NCBI GenBank assembly: GCA_051892875.1
Contig: JBJFGR010000012.1
Span: forward strand, 1 to 24,439
DNA: 24,439 bases
Source: JBJFGR01 sp051892875
Lineage (GTDB): Bacteria > Pseudomonadota > Gammaproteobacteria > Enterobacterales > Succinivibrionaceae
Direction of reading: 5' to 3'
Under the pieces are notes generated by a model. That model saw only the letters and a program-made list of their open reading frames with translations, was not told where the DNA came from and searched no databases. Every line of letters starts with the position of its first letter. Position 1 is the first letter of the stretch. Of the stretch, positions 1 through 7,261 are shown piece after piece. A program made the translations under genes and the position numbers.

Positions 1-109
1 AGCCATTTCCTTTGCTAAATGTAGCAACATTTTCTAACTTACACTGTTCCCAAGTATCAGTAAATCCTTCAAATCTTATATCAGGGATTTTCTTTTCTTT
101 AGTCGCCAT
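1..109 (-). CDS. hsdS: Type I restriction-modification specificity subunit HsdS, N-terminal fragment cut by window edge
   Basis: Reading leftwards from an ATG at 107-109, 36 codons remain open to the window edge. They begin MATKEKKIPDIRFEGFTDTW and continue into a Lys-Leu-x-x-Val-Ala stretch. The phrase P-D-I-R-F-x-G-F-T-D-x-W-E-x-x-K-L is typical of the start of the first target-recognition domain of HsdS proteins, which set the DNA sequence recognised by the HsdM/HsdR complex. The gene starts one base after the hsdM stop, with an AAAGG ribosome site inside the hsdM end, so the two are translationally coupled. Only the first few percent of the expected roughly 400-residue protein is visible, so specificity cannot be inferred. 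The call rests on the N-terminal motif plus position directly behind hsdM. Confidence 0.85.
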   Translation of the reverse strand, partial: MATKEKKIPDIRFEGFTDTWEQCKLENVATFSKGNG

Positions 110-110
110 G

Positions 111-2672
111 CTATTTACCTTTTAACAAGAATTTGAACTCGTTGATCCCTTTCATGTCAAACTCATTTCCACGAAGTGAATCCATTAAAGAACATAGTTC
201 ATTTTCTGTTTCAGCTATGCTTTTTTCTATATCTTCAAACGTTTCGCTATACTTGTTTGCAAGAATATTTATTTGCAAAATTAGCTCATTTATTAGTTTT
301 GTTGGAATCGTCTTTATGCTCGAAATAAGCTTTGAAATCCATTTTCTCTTTAGCAATTCTTTAACCTGATCATCAGTCAAATTCTCTATAGTTGCTTTTG
401 TTTTAACTTGAAGTTCTTCTGTTTCTTCTTTTACTTCTTTTCTGAGTTGCTTTTCTTCTGCAATTAATTTTGAACATTTTAGTATTTTATTTTCAATACT
501 TTCTTCATTGTAAAATACCCCTTTCTTCATTTCTGACATATATTGTTTTGATAATTTAATTACCTGAGCATTTACAAAAGCTGTACCTTCTTCATTAATC
601 GCATCACTCTCCTTTTCATCTTCACTCATAGAACTCAATAATTCTTCATATTCAGATGAAATTTCTGCTAATCTATTTTCTTTCTTTTTTAATGAAGTAA
701 GTTCATTAACTAGCAAATATTCTTGTACTAATTCAAAAGGCAAGATTCTTCCAACATAACCATCTTGTACTTCAACATCCTTTTTCATCACCATCTTAGG
801 ATCAACTTTCTTAGTAGCATTAAAACCTTCAGGATCTGTTTTAATTATTTCCAAATCACTTTCTATTATTATCCAATTTTCATCTAGTTGTTGATATACT
901 TCATATTTATCAATTAATGCAATTGATGATAATCTTTCAAAAATATTATCACTTATCTTTTTCTCTTCACTTGATATTGGAACTGTTTCTACATTATCTA
1001 TAAGTTCCTTAACAAGAAAATCTTCAAAATTATCAAAAGCTCTTTCAAAGTCTTTTTCAAAAGCTTCTACAGAAGGATGATTATTTACTGTAACCTTTAT
1101 TTCTCCTGACTTTAAATTTACATAACCATCATTGATTGATTCAAATAAACTTTCCTTTAATCCTTTAAAAAAATTCCAATAAGAGTCCATTTCACTAATC
1201 TCTTTTAGCGGTATTCCTCCAAACATAGATGCATAAATATCATAGCTTTCTGTTTTTTCAGATGAATCAATATATCTTGGAATATTTAGATTATATTCGT
1301 TTCTTCTTATTTCATCCCTTTCAACAGCTCTTGAATATTTAGGTATAGACAATCTCCCTGCTACAACATCAGATATCTTTTTTATATCACATGCTCTAAG
1401 CTTATTATTTTTACCTTCTTTTACAAATCCTTTTGATGCATCAATAATCAAAACATCATCATTTGTTCTCTTTTGACGTAACACCATAATAATCGTTGGA
1501 ATACCAGTCCCAAAAAATATGTTAGCAGGTAATCCTATGATCGCATCTATGTGATTATTTTCTATCAGATTTTTTCTTATATCTCCTTCTTCACCACCCC
1601 TAAACAAAACACCATGAGGAAGAACTATTGTCATTATGCCCTCAGGCGTCACATGATATAAATCATGCAATAAAAATGCATAATCAGCTTTCGATTTTGG
1701 AGCTAAACCATATCCTGAATACCTCGGATCATTCTCCTTATCATCAGGAATCCACGATTGAGAATAAGGGGGATTTGACACAACTGCATCAACACGTAAA
1801 ACTGGAGGATATTTTTCTGTATCAATAGGCCAATCTTCTTCTAACGTATCAGCATTTCTTGTAAAAATGTTCGCTGGTTTTATTCCTCTCATAACAAGAT
1901 TCATACGGGTAAGGTTATATGTATTTTCTTTAAGTTCTTGTGCAAAATATTTAACATTCTCTTTTTCCATATATTTTGCTACACTTTTACCTATATTTAT
2001 AAGTAAAGAACCCGAACCAGAGGTCGGATCATATATTGATATATTGGTTCTATCCTTTAAATGTTGCGAAATTAATTCTGACATCAAAAGAGAAACTTCA
2101 TGCGGAGTGTAAAACTCACCAGCTTTTTTGCCCGCATTAGAGGCAAAGTTAGAAATTAAGTATTCATATATATATCCTAAAACATCATATCCTTGCTTTT
2201 CATCCATGGGGATATCTTTAATTAATTTCAAAAGACTTCGAATTGCAACCGTCCTCGCCCCACTTGTTTCGCCTAACTTGTTAAGCCCCATTTGCAATGT
2301 ATCAAAAATTTTATCAAAAACCCGTTTATATGATTCATCAATATTTCTCTCAAATGCTGATAATGCATCAGTTACATTTGATACATCAAAACTTTTTCCA
2401 CTTGCTAACCAACTAGAAAACAAATTATTATATGAAATAAAATATCCAATATTCTTCTTACAATCTTCTACCGTTTCTGTATCTTCTTCAACAAGTTCTG
2501 GCAAATCATCATCAGTCCAATCATGATTTTTTAAATACACCACTTCCTTATCAGACAAGAATTTATAAAATATAAAACCTAAAATATAATCTTTATATTC
2601 ATTAGCCTCAATTTTAGAACGCATCTTGTTGGCTGATTCCCATATTTTATTAGCAAGTTGTTGTTTATTCAT
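111..2672 (-). CDS. hsdM: Type I restriction-modification DNA methyltransferase subunit HsdM (long form)
   Basis: This is the N6-adenine methyltransferase subunit of a type I system and uses S-adenosylmethionine. In the 853-residue product, an HsdM N-terminal helical domain (about 5-130) precedes the Rossmann methyltransferase core: GEFYTP at 185-190, SAM-binding motif I DPTSGSGSL at 215-223 and catalytic motif IV NPPY at 300-303. Many HsdM proteins are about 500-550 residues. This one has roughly 330 extra C-terminal residues, rich in charged heptad-like stretches (about 670-850) that look coiled-coil and may contact HsdS. The start is ATG 2670-2672 with AGG nine bases upstream. hsdS follows after one base; hsdR is not in the window and may lie beyond hsdS. 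Such loci are commonly acquired horizontally, but base composition here looks no different by eye from the neighbours. Confidence 0.93.
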   Translation of the reverse strand: MNKQQLANKIWESANKMRSKIEANEYKDYILGFIFYKFLSDKEVVYLKNHDWTDDDLPELVEEDTETVEDCKKNIGYFISYNNLFSSWLASGKSFDVSNVTDALSAFERNIDESYKRVFDKIFDTLQMGLNKLGETSGARTVAIRSLLKLIKDIPMDEKQGYDVLGYIYEYLISNFASNAGKKAGEFYTPHEVSLLMSELISQHLKDRTNISIYDPTSGSGSLLINIGKSVAKYMEKENVKYFAQELKENTYNLTRMNLVMRGIKPANIFTRNADTLEEDWPIDTEKYPPVLRVDAVVSNPPYSQSWIPDDKENDPRYSGYGLAPKSKADYAFLLHDLYHVTPEGIMTIVLPHGVLFRGGEEGDIRKNLIENNHIDAIIGLPANIFFGTGIPTIIMVLRQKRTNDDVLIIDASKGFVKEGKNNKLRACDIKKISDVVAGRLSIPKYSRAVERDEIRRNEYNLNIPRYIDSSEKTESYDIYASMFGGIPLKEISEMDSYWNFFKGLKESLFESINDGYVNLKSGEIKVTVNNHPSVEAFEKDFERAFDNFEDFLVKELIDNVETVPISSEEKKISDNIFERLSSIALIDKYEVYQQLDENWIIIESDLEIIKTDPEGFNATKKVDPKMVMKKDVEVQDGYVGRILPFELVQEYLLVNELTSLKKKENRLAEISSEYEELLSSMSEDEKESDAINEEGTAFVNAQVIKLSKQYMSEMKKGVFYNEESIENKILKCSKLIAEEKQLRKEVKEETEELQVKTKATIENLTDDQVKELLKRKWISKLISSIKTIPTKLINELILQINILANKYSETFEDIEKSIAETENELCSLMDSLRGNEFDMKGINEFKFLLKGK

Positions 2673-2708
2673 CTATATATACCTAATAAGTTTTTCATTT
2701 TTTTAATA

Positions 2709-2791
2709 ATTTATGATAGTTGAAAGGTTTTGTATTTTTTAGTTATTGGCTAATTTTTTTAACCTAATGACAATATAATCCTATCATAAAT
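2709..2791. repeat. 11-bp perfect inverted repeat upstream of hsdM
   Basis: ATTTATGATAG at 2709-2719 is matched by its exact reverse complement CTATCATAAAT at 2781-2791, with a 61-base spacer. It lies 37 to 119 bases upstream of the hsdM start. It could be a pair of regulator half-sites or chance in AT-rich DNA. No known operator was recognised. Confidence 0.45.
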
Positions 2792-3058
2792 ATCCAATAC
2801 GTGTAAAAACATTTTTCTTCATTATAAAATCTATATTAAAGAATATTATAAAAAAATTATTTTTATTTTAAAAATAGGAGATTAATCAAAAAGCAATAAA
2901 ATTAAAATTCATATCAAATTATATATGAGTATTATCAATATAATTTAATATTCTGAATTACTATTTTAACTATCATATTTGATCTATCACTTAATTTAAT
3001 TCATTTATCGAAATTTTAATTTATCATATTAAGCGAATATTGGTAACTTATGATAAAA

Positions 3059-3078
3059 AAGACCGGTTACCCGGTCTT
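3059..3078 (-). terminator. Rho-independent terminator of fumarase gene
   Basis: On the minus strand an 8-bp stem AAGACCGG / CCGGTCTT with a four-base loop is followed by TTTTTT. It begins 9 bases after the fumarase stop codon. The plus-strand reading also has a nearby T-run, so some bidirectional action is possible. Confidence 0.92.
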
Positions 3079-3086
3079 AAATTTTT

Positions 3087-4613
3087 TTATTCAATGTACT
3101 TGAAATCGATTTGACGAATCTTTTCTTTCCATTCTGCAGGACCTGCAATATGTATATTATTACCCTTTGAATCAACGGCAACAGTAACAGGCATATCTAC
3201 AACTTCAAATTCATAAATAGCTTCCATTCCTAATTCAGGGAATGCTAACACACGAGACTTCTTTATAGCCTTTGAAACTAAATAAGCCGCGCCACCTACT
3301 GCCATTAAATATACAGCTCCATGCTTCTTAATAGATTCAACAGCTTGTGGACCACGTTCTGATTTACCAATCATACCAATTAAGCCTGTTTCACTTAACA
3401 TCGTTTCAACAAACTTATCCATACGAGTTGATGTTGTTGGGCCAGCAGGACCTACAACTTCGTCTCCAACTGGTGGAACTGGTCCTACGTAGTAAATAAA
3501 CTTACCCTTCAAATCAACACCATCAGGTAATGGTTTTCCAGCAGCTATTAAATCTACAATCTTCTTATGGGCTGCATCTCTGCCTGTTAAAATTGTACCA
3601 CTTACCAACAGAGTATCACCTGTCTTCCAAGTTGCAATTTCTTCCTTAGTAATACCATTTAAATTAACTCTCTTGGCACCATCAGAACTGCCCAATTCAA
3701 TATCAGGCCATTCATCTAATGAAGGAGGAACTAGATTAACAGGACCTGTTCCATCTAACTCAAAATCAATATGTCTTGAAGCAGCACAGTTTGGAATAAT
3801 TGCCACTGGTTTTGCAACCGCATGAGTAGGATATGAATGAACCTTAACATCTAATACAGTTGTTAAACCACCTAAACCTTGAGCACCAATACCAGTCTTG
3901 TTAATCTTATCATACAAGCTTAAACGTAACTTTTCTTCAGAAGTTTCTGCACCCTTAGCAATTAATTCATCAATATCAATAGGATCCATTAATGCTTCTT
4001 TTGCTAAAATAGCAGCCTTTTCCATTGTACCACCAACACCTACACCAATAATACCAGGCGGACACCAACCTGCTCCCATGTGAGGTATCTGTTCTAAAAT
4101 CCAATCTTCGATTGAATCAGAAGGGTTTAACATAACTAACTTGGATTTGTTTTCAGAACCACCACCCTTAGAAGCAATCTTGATAGTAACCTTATCACCT
4201 GGAACAGTAGAAATGTGTGTTACAGCTGGTGTATTATCCTTAGTGTTAACACGAGCACCTATAGGATCCATTAATACACTCTTACGCAATGGATTTGTTT
4301 CACATGTATAAGCACGGCGTGTACCTTCATTTACCATTTCTTCAATGGTCATATTACCATCAAATGTAACATTCATCCCAACTTCAACGAAACAAGTAAC
4401 AATACCTGTATCCTGACATAATGGTCTATGACCAATCGCACACATCTTTGAATTTACCAAAATCTGAGCAATTGCATTTTTAGCAGAAGGATTTTGTTCA
4501 CGTTCGTAAGCTTTTTTTAAACCACGAATAAAATCTAAGGGATGATAATATGAAATATACTGCAAAGCATCGTATATCGAATCTATAAAGTCTTGCTGTT
4601 TAATAACAGTCAT
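3087..4613 (-). CDS. fumA: Class I fumarate hydratase (iron-sulfur fumarase, FumA/FumB type)
   Basis: Cytoplasmic [4Fe-4S] hydratase interconverting fumarate and L-malate in the TCA cycle or in the reductive branch to succinate. In the 508-residue product, the alpha domain carries cysteines C66 (HRPLCQDTG), C184 (GAGWCPPG) and C276 (PNCAASRH), with spacing close to that of the three cluster ligands of E. coli FumA. The C-terminal beta domain has SGTILTGRDAAHKK (about 338-351), the PVPPVGDEVVGPAGP stretch and the TTSTRMD motif (393-399). Length is slightly below the roughly 548 residues of E. coli FumA/B. The start ATG 4611-4613 has AAGGAG six bases upstream, a near-ideal ribosome site. It is a single-gene unit with its own promoter (4695-4723) and terminator (3059-3078). 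The class is sure; the symbol is by analogy, since fumA and fumB cannot be distinguished. Confidence 0.95.
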   Translation of the reverse strand: MTVIKQQDFIDSIYDALQYISYYHPLDFIRGLKKAYEREQNPSAKNAIAQILVNSKMCAIGHRPLCQDTGIVTCFVEVGMNVTFDGNMTIEEMVNEGTRRAYTCETNPLRKSVLMDPIGARVNTKDNTPAVTHISTVPGDKVTIKIASKGGGSENKSKLVMLNPSDSIEDWILEQIPHMGAGWCPPGIIGVGVGGTMEKAAILAKEALMDPIDIDELIAKGAETSEEKLRLSLYDKINKTGIGAQGLGGLTTVLDVKVHSYPTHAVAKPVAIIPNCAASRHIDFELDGTGPVNLVPPSLDEWPDIELGSSDGAKRVNLNGITKEEIATWKTGDTLLVSGTILTGRDAAHKKIVDLIAAGKPLPDGVDLKGKFIYYVGPVPPVGDEVVGPAGPTTSTRMDKFVETMLSETGLIGMIGKSERGPQAVESIKKHGAVYLMAVGGAAYLVSKAIKKSRVLAFPELGMEAIYEFEVVDMPVTVAVDSKGNNIHIAGPAEWKEKIRQIDFKYIE

Positions 4614-4694
4614 GAGCGACTCCTTTATAAATAATTAGATAATAAAATGATACACATTCAAATAAAAATGTATTTCTCTGTTTTAATTACTTTG

Positions 4695-4723
4695 ATTATA
4701 ACATACGCAATAAAACAGCTCAA
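4695..4723 (-). promoter_or_regulatory. Sigma-70-type promoter of the fumarase gene
   Basis: Minus strand: -35 TTGAGC (4718-4723), 17-base spacer, consensus -10 TATAAT (4695-4700) preceded by TGT, an extended -10. The predicted start near 4688 gives a 5' leader of about 75 bases to the fumarase ATG. Confidence 0.75.
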
Positions 4724-4747
4724 TAATTCAAAAAACCTTATTAAAGT

Positions 4748-4763
4748 TATGAGATCTATCATA
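4748..4763 (-). promoter_or_regulatory. Possible CRP-like binding site upstream of the fumarase promoter
   Basis: TATGA-N6-TCATA is a symmetric site matching the CRP consensus TGTGA-N6-TCACA at 4 of 5 bases in each half. Its centre is about 67 bases upstream of the predicted fumarase transcription start, in the range used by upstream activators. Phasing relative to the promoter is not the usual class I spacing, and no further evidence is available. Confidence 0.35.
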
Positions 4764-4909
4764 TATTTTGAATAATCCATAATGCTTGAGAATGCATTTA
4801 TAATTCTCGAACATAATCCCGATTTGTGAATCAAAACCAAAAATCAATAAATGTTTAATCAATTAATTCAAGAATAAATTTATTTTTACGCTATGATTAA
4901 TATATTGAA

Positions 4910-4915
4910 TATAAT
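4910..4915 (+). promoter_or_regulatory. Possible -10 box for the membrane-anchored protein gene
   Basis: TATAAT lies 37 bases before the chosen ATG. The only -35-like hexamer nearby, TTTACG at 4885-4890, sits at a 19-base spacing, so this is a tentative promoter. Confidence 0.35.
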
Positions 4916-4937
4916 ATAAAGTATTTTATTTTGTTTT

Positions 4938-4942
4938 AAGGA
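4938..4942 (+). promoter_or_regulatory. Ribosome binding site fixing the start at 4952
   Basis: AAGGA lies nine bases before ATG 4952. It abuts the in-frame upstream TTG at 4943 with no spacing, so the TTG is an unlikely start. Confidence 0.65.
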
Positions 4943-4951
4943 TTGGTTATT

Positions 4952-5728
4952 ATGGTGATCACTGTTGCGATATTGAGTATAATAATCCTTATTATTTTTA
5001 TTATCATATATATGTTGTATAACGATTATCAATTACAACAAGAAATAGATAAAAAATTAATTATTAATAGACAAAAGGACATTATTTCTGAGGCTGATGA
5101 GCTACTACTTTCAGTAACTCAGGTTCCTTTTAGCAATAAAATGATTTCGATATTACAAAATCGCGTAATGTGTGCCTTACAACAAATAAATATTATGACA
5201 CCAGGAAATATTTCAATTATCCAAAGAATTGAAAATTTAAAAAATCAAATAAATCAAAGTAATGCAAATTCTCAACCAACTCCAAATTTTAAACCACCTC
5301 TAGATATTACCCAGAGCATGAAAGCTCTGAGAAATTTAAGAAAGTTGCGCCGTATTTTACGATTGGAATTCAATAAAGGTCGTGTTTCTCAAAACGATTT
5401 AATACAAGAAGATAAATTGCTTGAAATTATGGTTTTTAAAGTTCAATTTGCCAGCTTGCTTCGTAATATTGATGAAACCTCTAAATCAGGACAAATAACA
5501 ACTGCAAGACAACTTATTAGTGGAGGTTTACAAACCCTTAAAAAATTAAATATTGATGATGCATGGTTAAATTCTGTACAAGAAAAATTAGCAGCTTCTT
5601 ATGAAGATATAAATGAAAAAATCTTGGCATTGCGAAAAAGCAACGAAGCAAATTCGGCTGAATCTACTCGCAAAAAAGAAGTTGATGAAGATGCAGATAT
5701 TATCTTTGGTACCAAGAAAAAATGGTAA
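4952..5728 (+). CDS. Conserved-looking membrane-anchored protein with helical cytoplasmic domain, function unknown
   Basis: I do not recognise a named family. The 258-residue product starts with one strongly hydrophobic segment (about residues 3-22, rich in Ile/Leu) without a signal-peptidase-like end, followed by charged, helix-rich sequence. This suggests a single inner-membrane anchor with a soluble body, probably cytoplasmic. The body has two helical blocks (about 35-105 and 125-215) joined by a Gln/Asn/Pro-rich linker, a basic stretch LRNLRKLRRILRLEF, and a charged tail rich in Lys, Glu and Asp ending at KKKW. An upstream TTG at 4943 would add three residues but sits directly against the Shine-Dalgarno sequence, so ATG 4952 is preferred. 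Its stop codon lies inside a hairpin shared with the convergent HAD gene. It appears to be a single-gene transcript, divergent from the fumarase gene. Confidence 0.75.
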   Translation: MVITVAILSIIILIIFIIIYMLYNDYQLQQEIDKKLIINRQKDIISEADELLLSVTQVPFSNKMISILQNRVMCALQQINIMTPGNISIIQRIENLKNQINQSNANSQPTPNFKPPLDITQSMKALRNLRKLRRILRLEFNKGRVSQNDLIQEDKLLEIMVFKVQFASLLRNIDETSKSGQITTARQLISGGLQTLKKLNIDDAWLNSVQEKLAASYEDINEKILALRKSNEANSAESTRKKEVDEDADIIFGTKKKW

Positions 5729-5750
5729 TTATAAGCATATTCCATTACCA
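5723..5750. terminator. Shared bidirectional terminator between convergent genes
   Basis: TGGTAAT (5723-5729) and ATTACCA (5744-5750) form a 7-bp stem with a 14-base loop. The stop codons of both converging genes lie in the arms. On the minus strand the stem is followed at once by TTTTTT; on the plus strand by AATATTTTTAT. It should therefore be stronger for the leftward transcript. Confidence 0.65.
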
Positions 5751-6290
5751 AATATTTTTATAAACACCTATAACTTGTGTAACATCTTTGGCTTTATTTA
5801 TAAATGTCTCATCGTCAGACACTACAATTCCTGTAGATACTCCTTTCCATACTTTAAAATCAACTTTTGAATTTCCTGCATAACAAATACTTTTTTCTTC
5901 AAATTTACTTTTAATAAATAATAATTTGTTATTTCCTGTTAAATTAATTTTTTTAGAAGACCCAAAACCCGCCTTAAAAAAACTAAAATTACTAGCTATT
6001 TTATCTACTATTTGCTGAGTACTACCTGATACAAGATAAATTTCAGATTCTGGGTCTTGTTTAGATAAATTTTCAAGAAATTGAATTAATTGTTTATTAT
6101 AAGGTAAATCATTTACATCAAATTTATACCATTGACCAAGATTAAATTTTACTAAACTTCTAGTACCAATAATATACCAGTAGATACATTTAAAAATATT
6201 AAGTGGATTCACTTTTATATATTTCTTAAATGAAGTCACTGACATATCATTTTTTATTAAAGTTCCATCTAAATCAATACAATAAATCAT
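5745..6290 (-). CDS. Stand-alone HAD-superfamily hydrolase, related to the HAD domain of HAD-UbiA fusion proteins
   Basis: A 181-residue HAD-fold protein, probably a phosphatase acting on an unknown substrate. Motif I is DLDGT with nucleophile D6 and acid/base D8; motif II is VSGS (S88); a motif III lysine is probably K122 or K127; motif IV is YAGNSKVDFKVW (137-148) with D144. The GN-S-x-x-D form of motif IV and the helical cap (about 20-65, with an LPYN motif near 62-65) resemble, from memory, the N-terminal HAD half of prenyltransferase fusions of the UbiA superfamily. Here no membrane prenyltransferase part follows. The gene is last in a minus-strand series behind two exonuclease-like genes, 32 bases after the second, with AGGGA about 11 bases before the ATG. 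Fold assignment is firm, substrate unknown. Confidence 0.82.
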   Translation of the reverse strand: MIYCIDLDGTLIKNDMSVTSFKKYIKVNPLNIFKCIYWYIIGTRSLVKFNLGQWYKFDVNDLPYNKQLIQFLENLSKQDPESEIYLVSGSTQQIVDKIASNFSFFKAGFGSSKKINLTGNNKLLFIKSKFEEKSICYAGNSKVDFKVWKGVSTGIVVSDDETFINKAKDVTQVIGVYKNIW

Positions 6291-6322
6291 TAAATAAACA
6301 ATCCCTAAAATTAATTAACTAA

Positions 6323-7252
6323 TTATTTCTTATATCTGTTCCTACATGAAATTTTTTTACTAAATTTTACTAATTCAGGAGCCTTGGTGTACAATTTTTT
6401 CAGTTCATCCAAATATGTAGACTGTTCTGTTTCCAAAATTTCTTTTTCCCAAACTTTTATAAAGCTATTCCATCTGAACCCCATTTTCTTTAAATCATTT
6501 TTTATATCAAAAGGAGCACCAAACGCTTGTAATAAAACATGATAAGCTAGAGCATTTTGACGTAATAACGAAAAAGCATTATCAACTTTATTTAAAACCC
6601 ATAATAAAGCCAAACAATCAATATCAGCTCTATGAGAATCATAAAAATAACCCAATGATGTATTCAAAAACTCTAAACTTGTTTTTGAAAACTTGCTATC
6701 CAAGTTTATCCAAGGAATTTCTTTTATGGAACAAGCCCACGGTAACTTTATTAATAATTCATTACTATCAAACCTTTTATCAAAAAAAGGTCTATCAAAA
6801 CCTGCATTATGAGCTATAATCAATGGAGTATTTTCTGGCTTAATAAAATCGACAACATCTTGGATATCAATTTTCTTGCCTGCTATATCTTCTTTGCTAA
6901 TACCTGTTATTTTTGTGATAACACTTGATAACTCTTGATCAGTATCTTCATATTCATCAAATACACCATCCACAGATAAAATAACATTTCTATTCTTTGA
7001 ATATGAAAACTTAACCATACCCAATTCAATTATAGTATCATTGTCACTATCAAGACCTGTAGTTTCAGTATCTAAAACAATTGCTTGAACAACGATATCA
7101 TCAGGCTTTCTTTCATTCAATACTACTGGAAAATTTGAATCTTTGCTCAATGTTGATATTGGTATTCTTTTTAACAAGCGATAATCACAAGGTGAAGCTT
7201 TTATTGCATCTATTTCATCAAGAGGAAATAGATTTTCTTTTTCTTTTGCCAT
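6323..7252 (-). CDS. DnaQ-fold 3'-5' exonuclease with intact catalytic residues and a DUF5710-like C-terminal domain
   Basis: Predicted DEDDh exonuclease of 309 residues. All five catalytic positions are present: Exo I DTETTG with D61 and E63, Exo II IAHNAGFDRPFF with D153, Exo III SHRADIDCLALL with H207 and D212. Before the nuclease domain is a conserved SPxDxxLLxRIP motif (20-31). After it, residues about 246-272 (APFDIKNDLKKMGFRWN, then KVWEKEI) look like the small module seen in DUF5710-type proteins, possibly for nucleic-acid contact. The upstream neighbour is a colinear paralogue lacking the active site; 9 bases separate them, and AAGGAG overlaps that gene's stop codon, so translation is coupled. 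Likely roles are DNA proofreading or repair, or RNA trimming. It is not the replicative DnaQ gene by length or ends. Confidence 0.88.
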   Translation of the reverse strand: MAKEKENLFPLDEIDAIKASPCDYRLLKRIPISTLSKDSNFPVVLNERKPDDIVVQAIVLDTETTGLDSDNDTIIELGMVKFSYSKNRNVILSVDGVFDEYEDTDQELSSVITKITGISKEDIAGKKIDIQDVVDFIKPENTPLIIAHNAGFDRPFFDKRFDSNELLIKLPWACSIKEIPWINLDSKFSKTSLEFLNTSLGYFYDSHRADIDCLALLWVLNKVDNAFSLLRQNALAYHVLLQAFGAPFDIKNDLKKMGFRWNSFIKVWEKEILETEQSTYLDELKKLYTKAPELVKFSKKISCRNRYKK

Positions 7253-7261
7253 TTTTTCTCC

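Larger units (their letters stand above)
2673..3086. other. AT-rich intergenic region between hsdM and fumarase
   Basis: This 414-base stretch holds no convincing gene on either strand. Its left side must carry the hsdM promoter, but I could not pick -35/-10 boxes with confidence. It contains a perfect 11-base inverted repeat (2709-2719 and 2781-2791) and, at the right end, the fumarase terminator. TATCAT/ATGATA words recur several times. Composition is extremely AT-rich throughout. Confidence 0.6.
4614..4951. other. Divergent intergenic region between fumarase and the membrane-anchored protein gene
   Basis: This 338-base region separates two divergently transcribed genes. It contains the fumarase promoter (4695-4723, minus), a CRP-like palindrome (4748-4763) and a possible -10 box for the rightward gene (4910-4915). 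A 60-codon minus-strand reading frame at 4658-4840 overlaps the promoter and is not considered real. Confidence 0.6.

Noticed and set aside
2673..3086. Prophage, integron or attachment site at the hsdM/fumarase boundary
   Set aside because: No tRNA, integrase, direct repeats or transposase remnants are visible; only AT-rich spacer.
4658..4840. 60-codon minus-strand reading frame with hydrophobic residues
   Set aside because: It overlaps the well-formed fumarase promoter on the same strand and ends in its leader; no supporting ribosome site or family resemblance.
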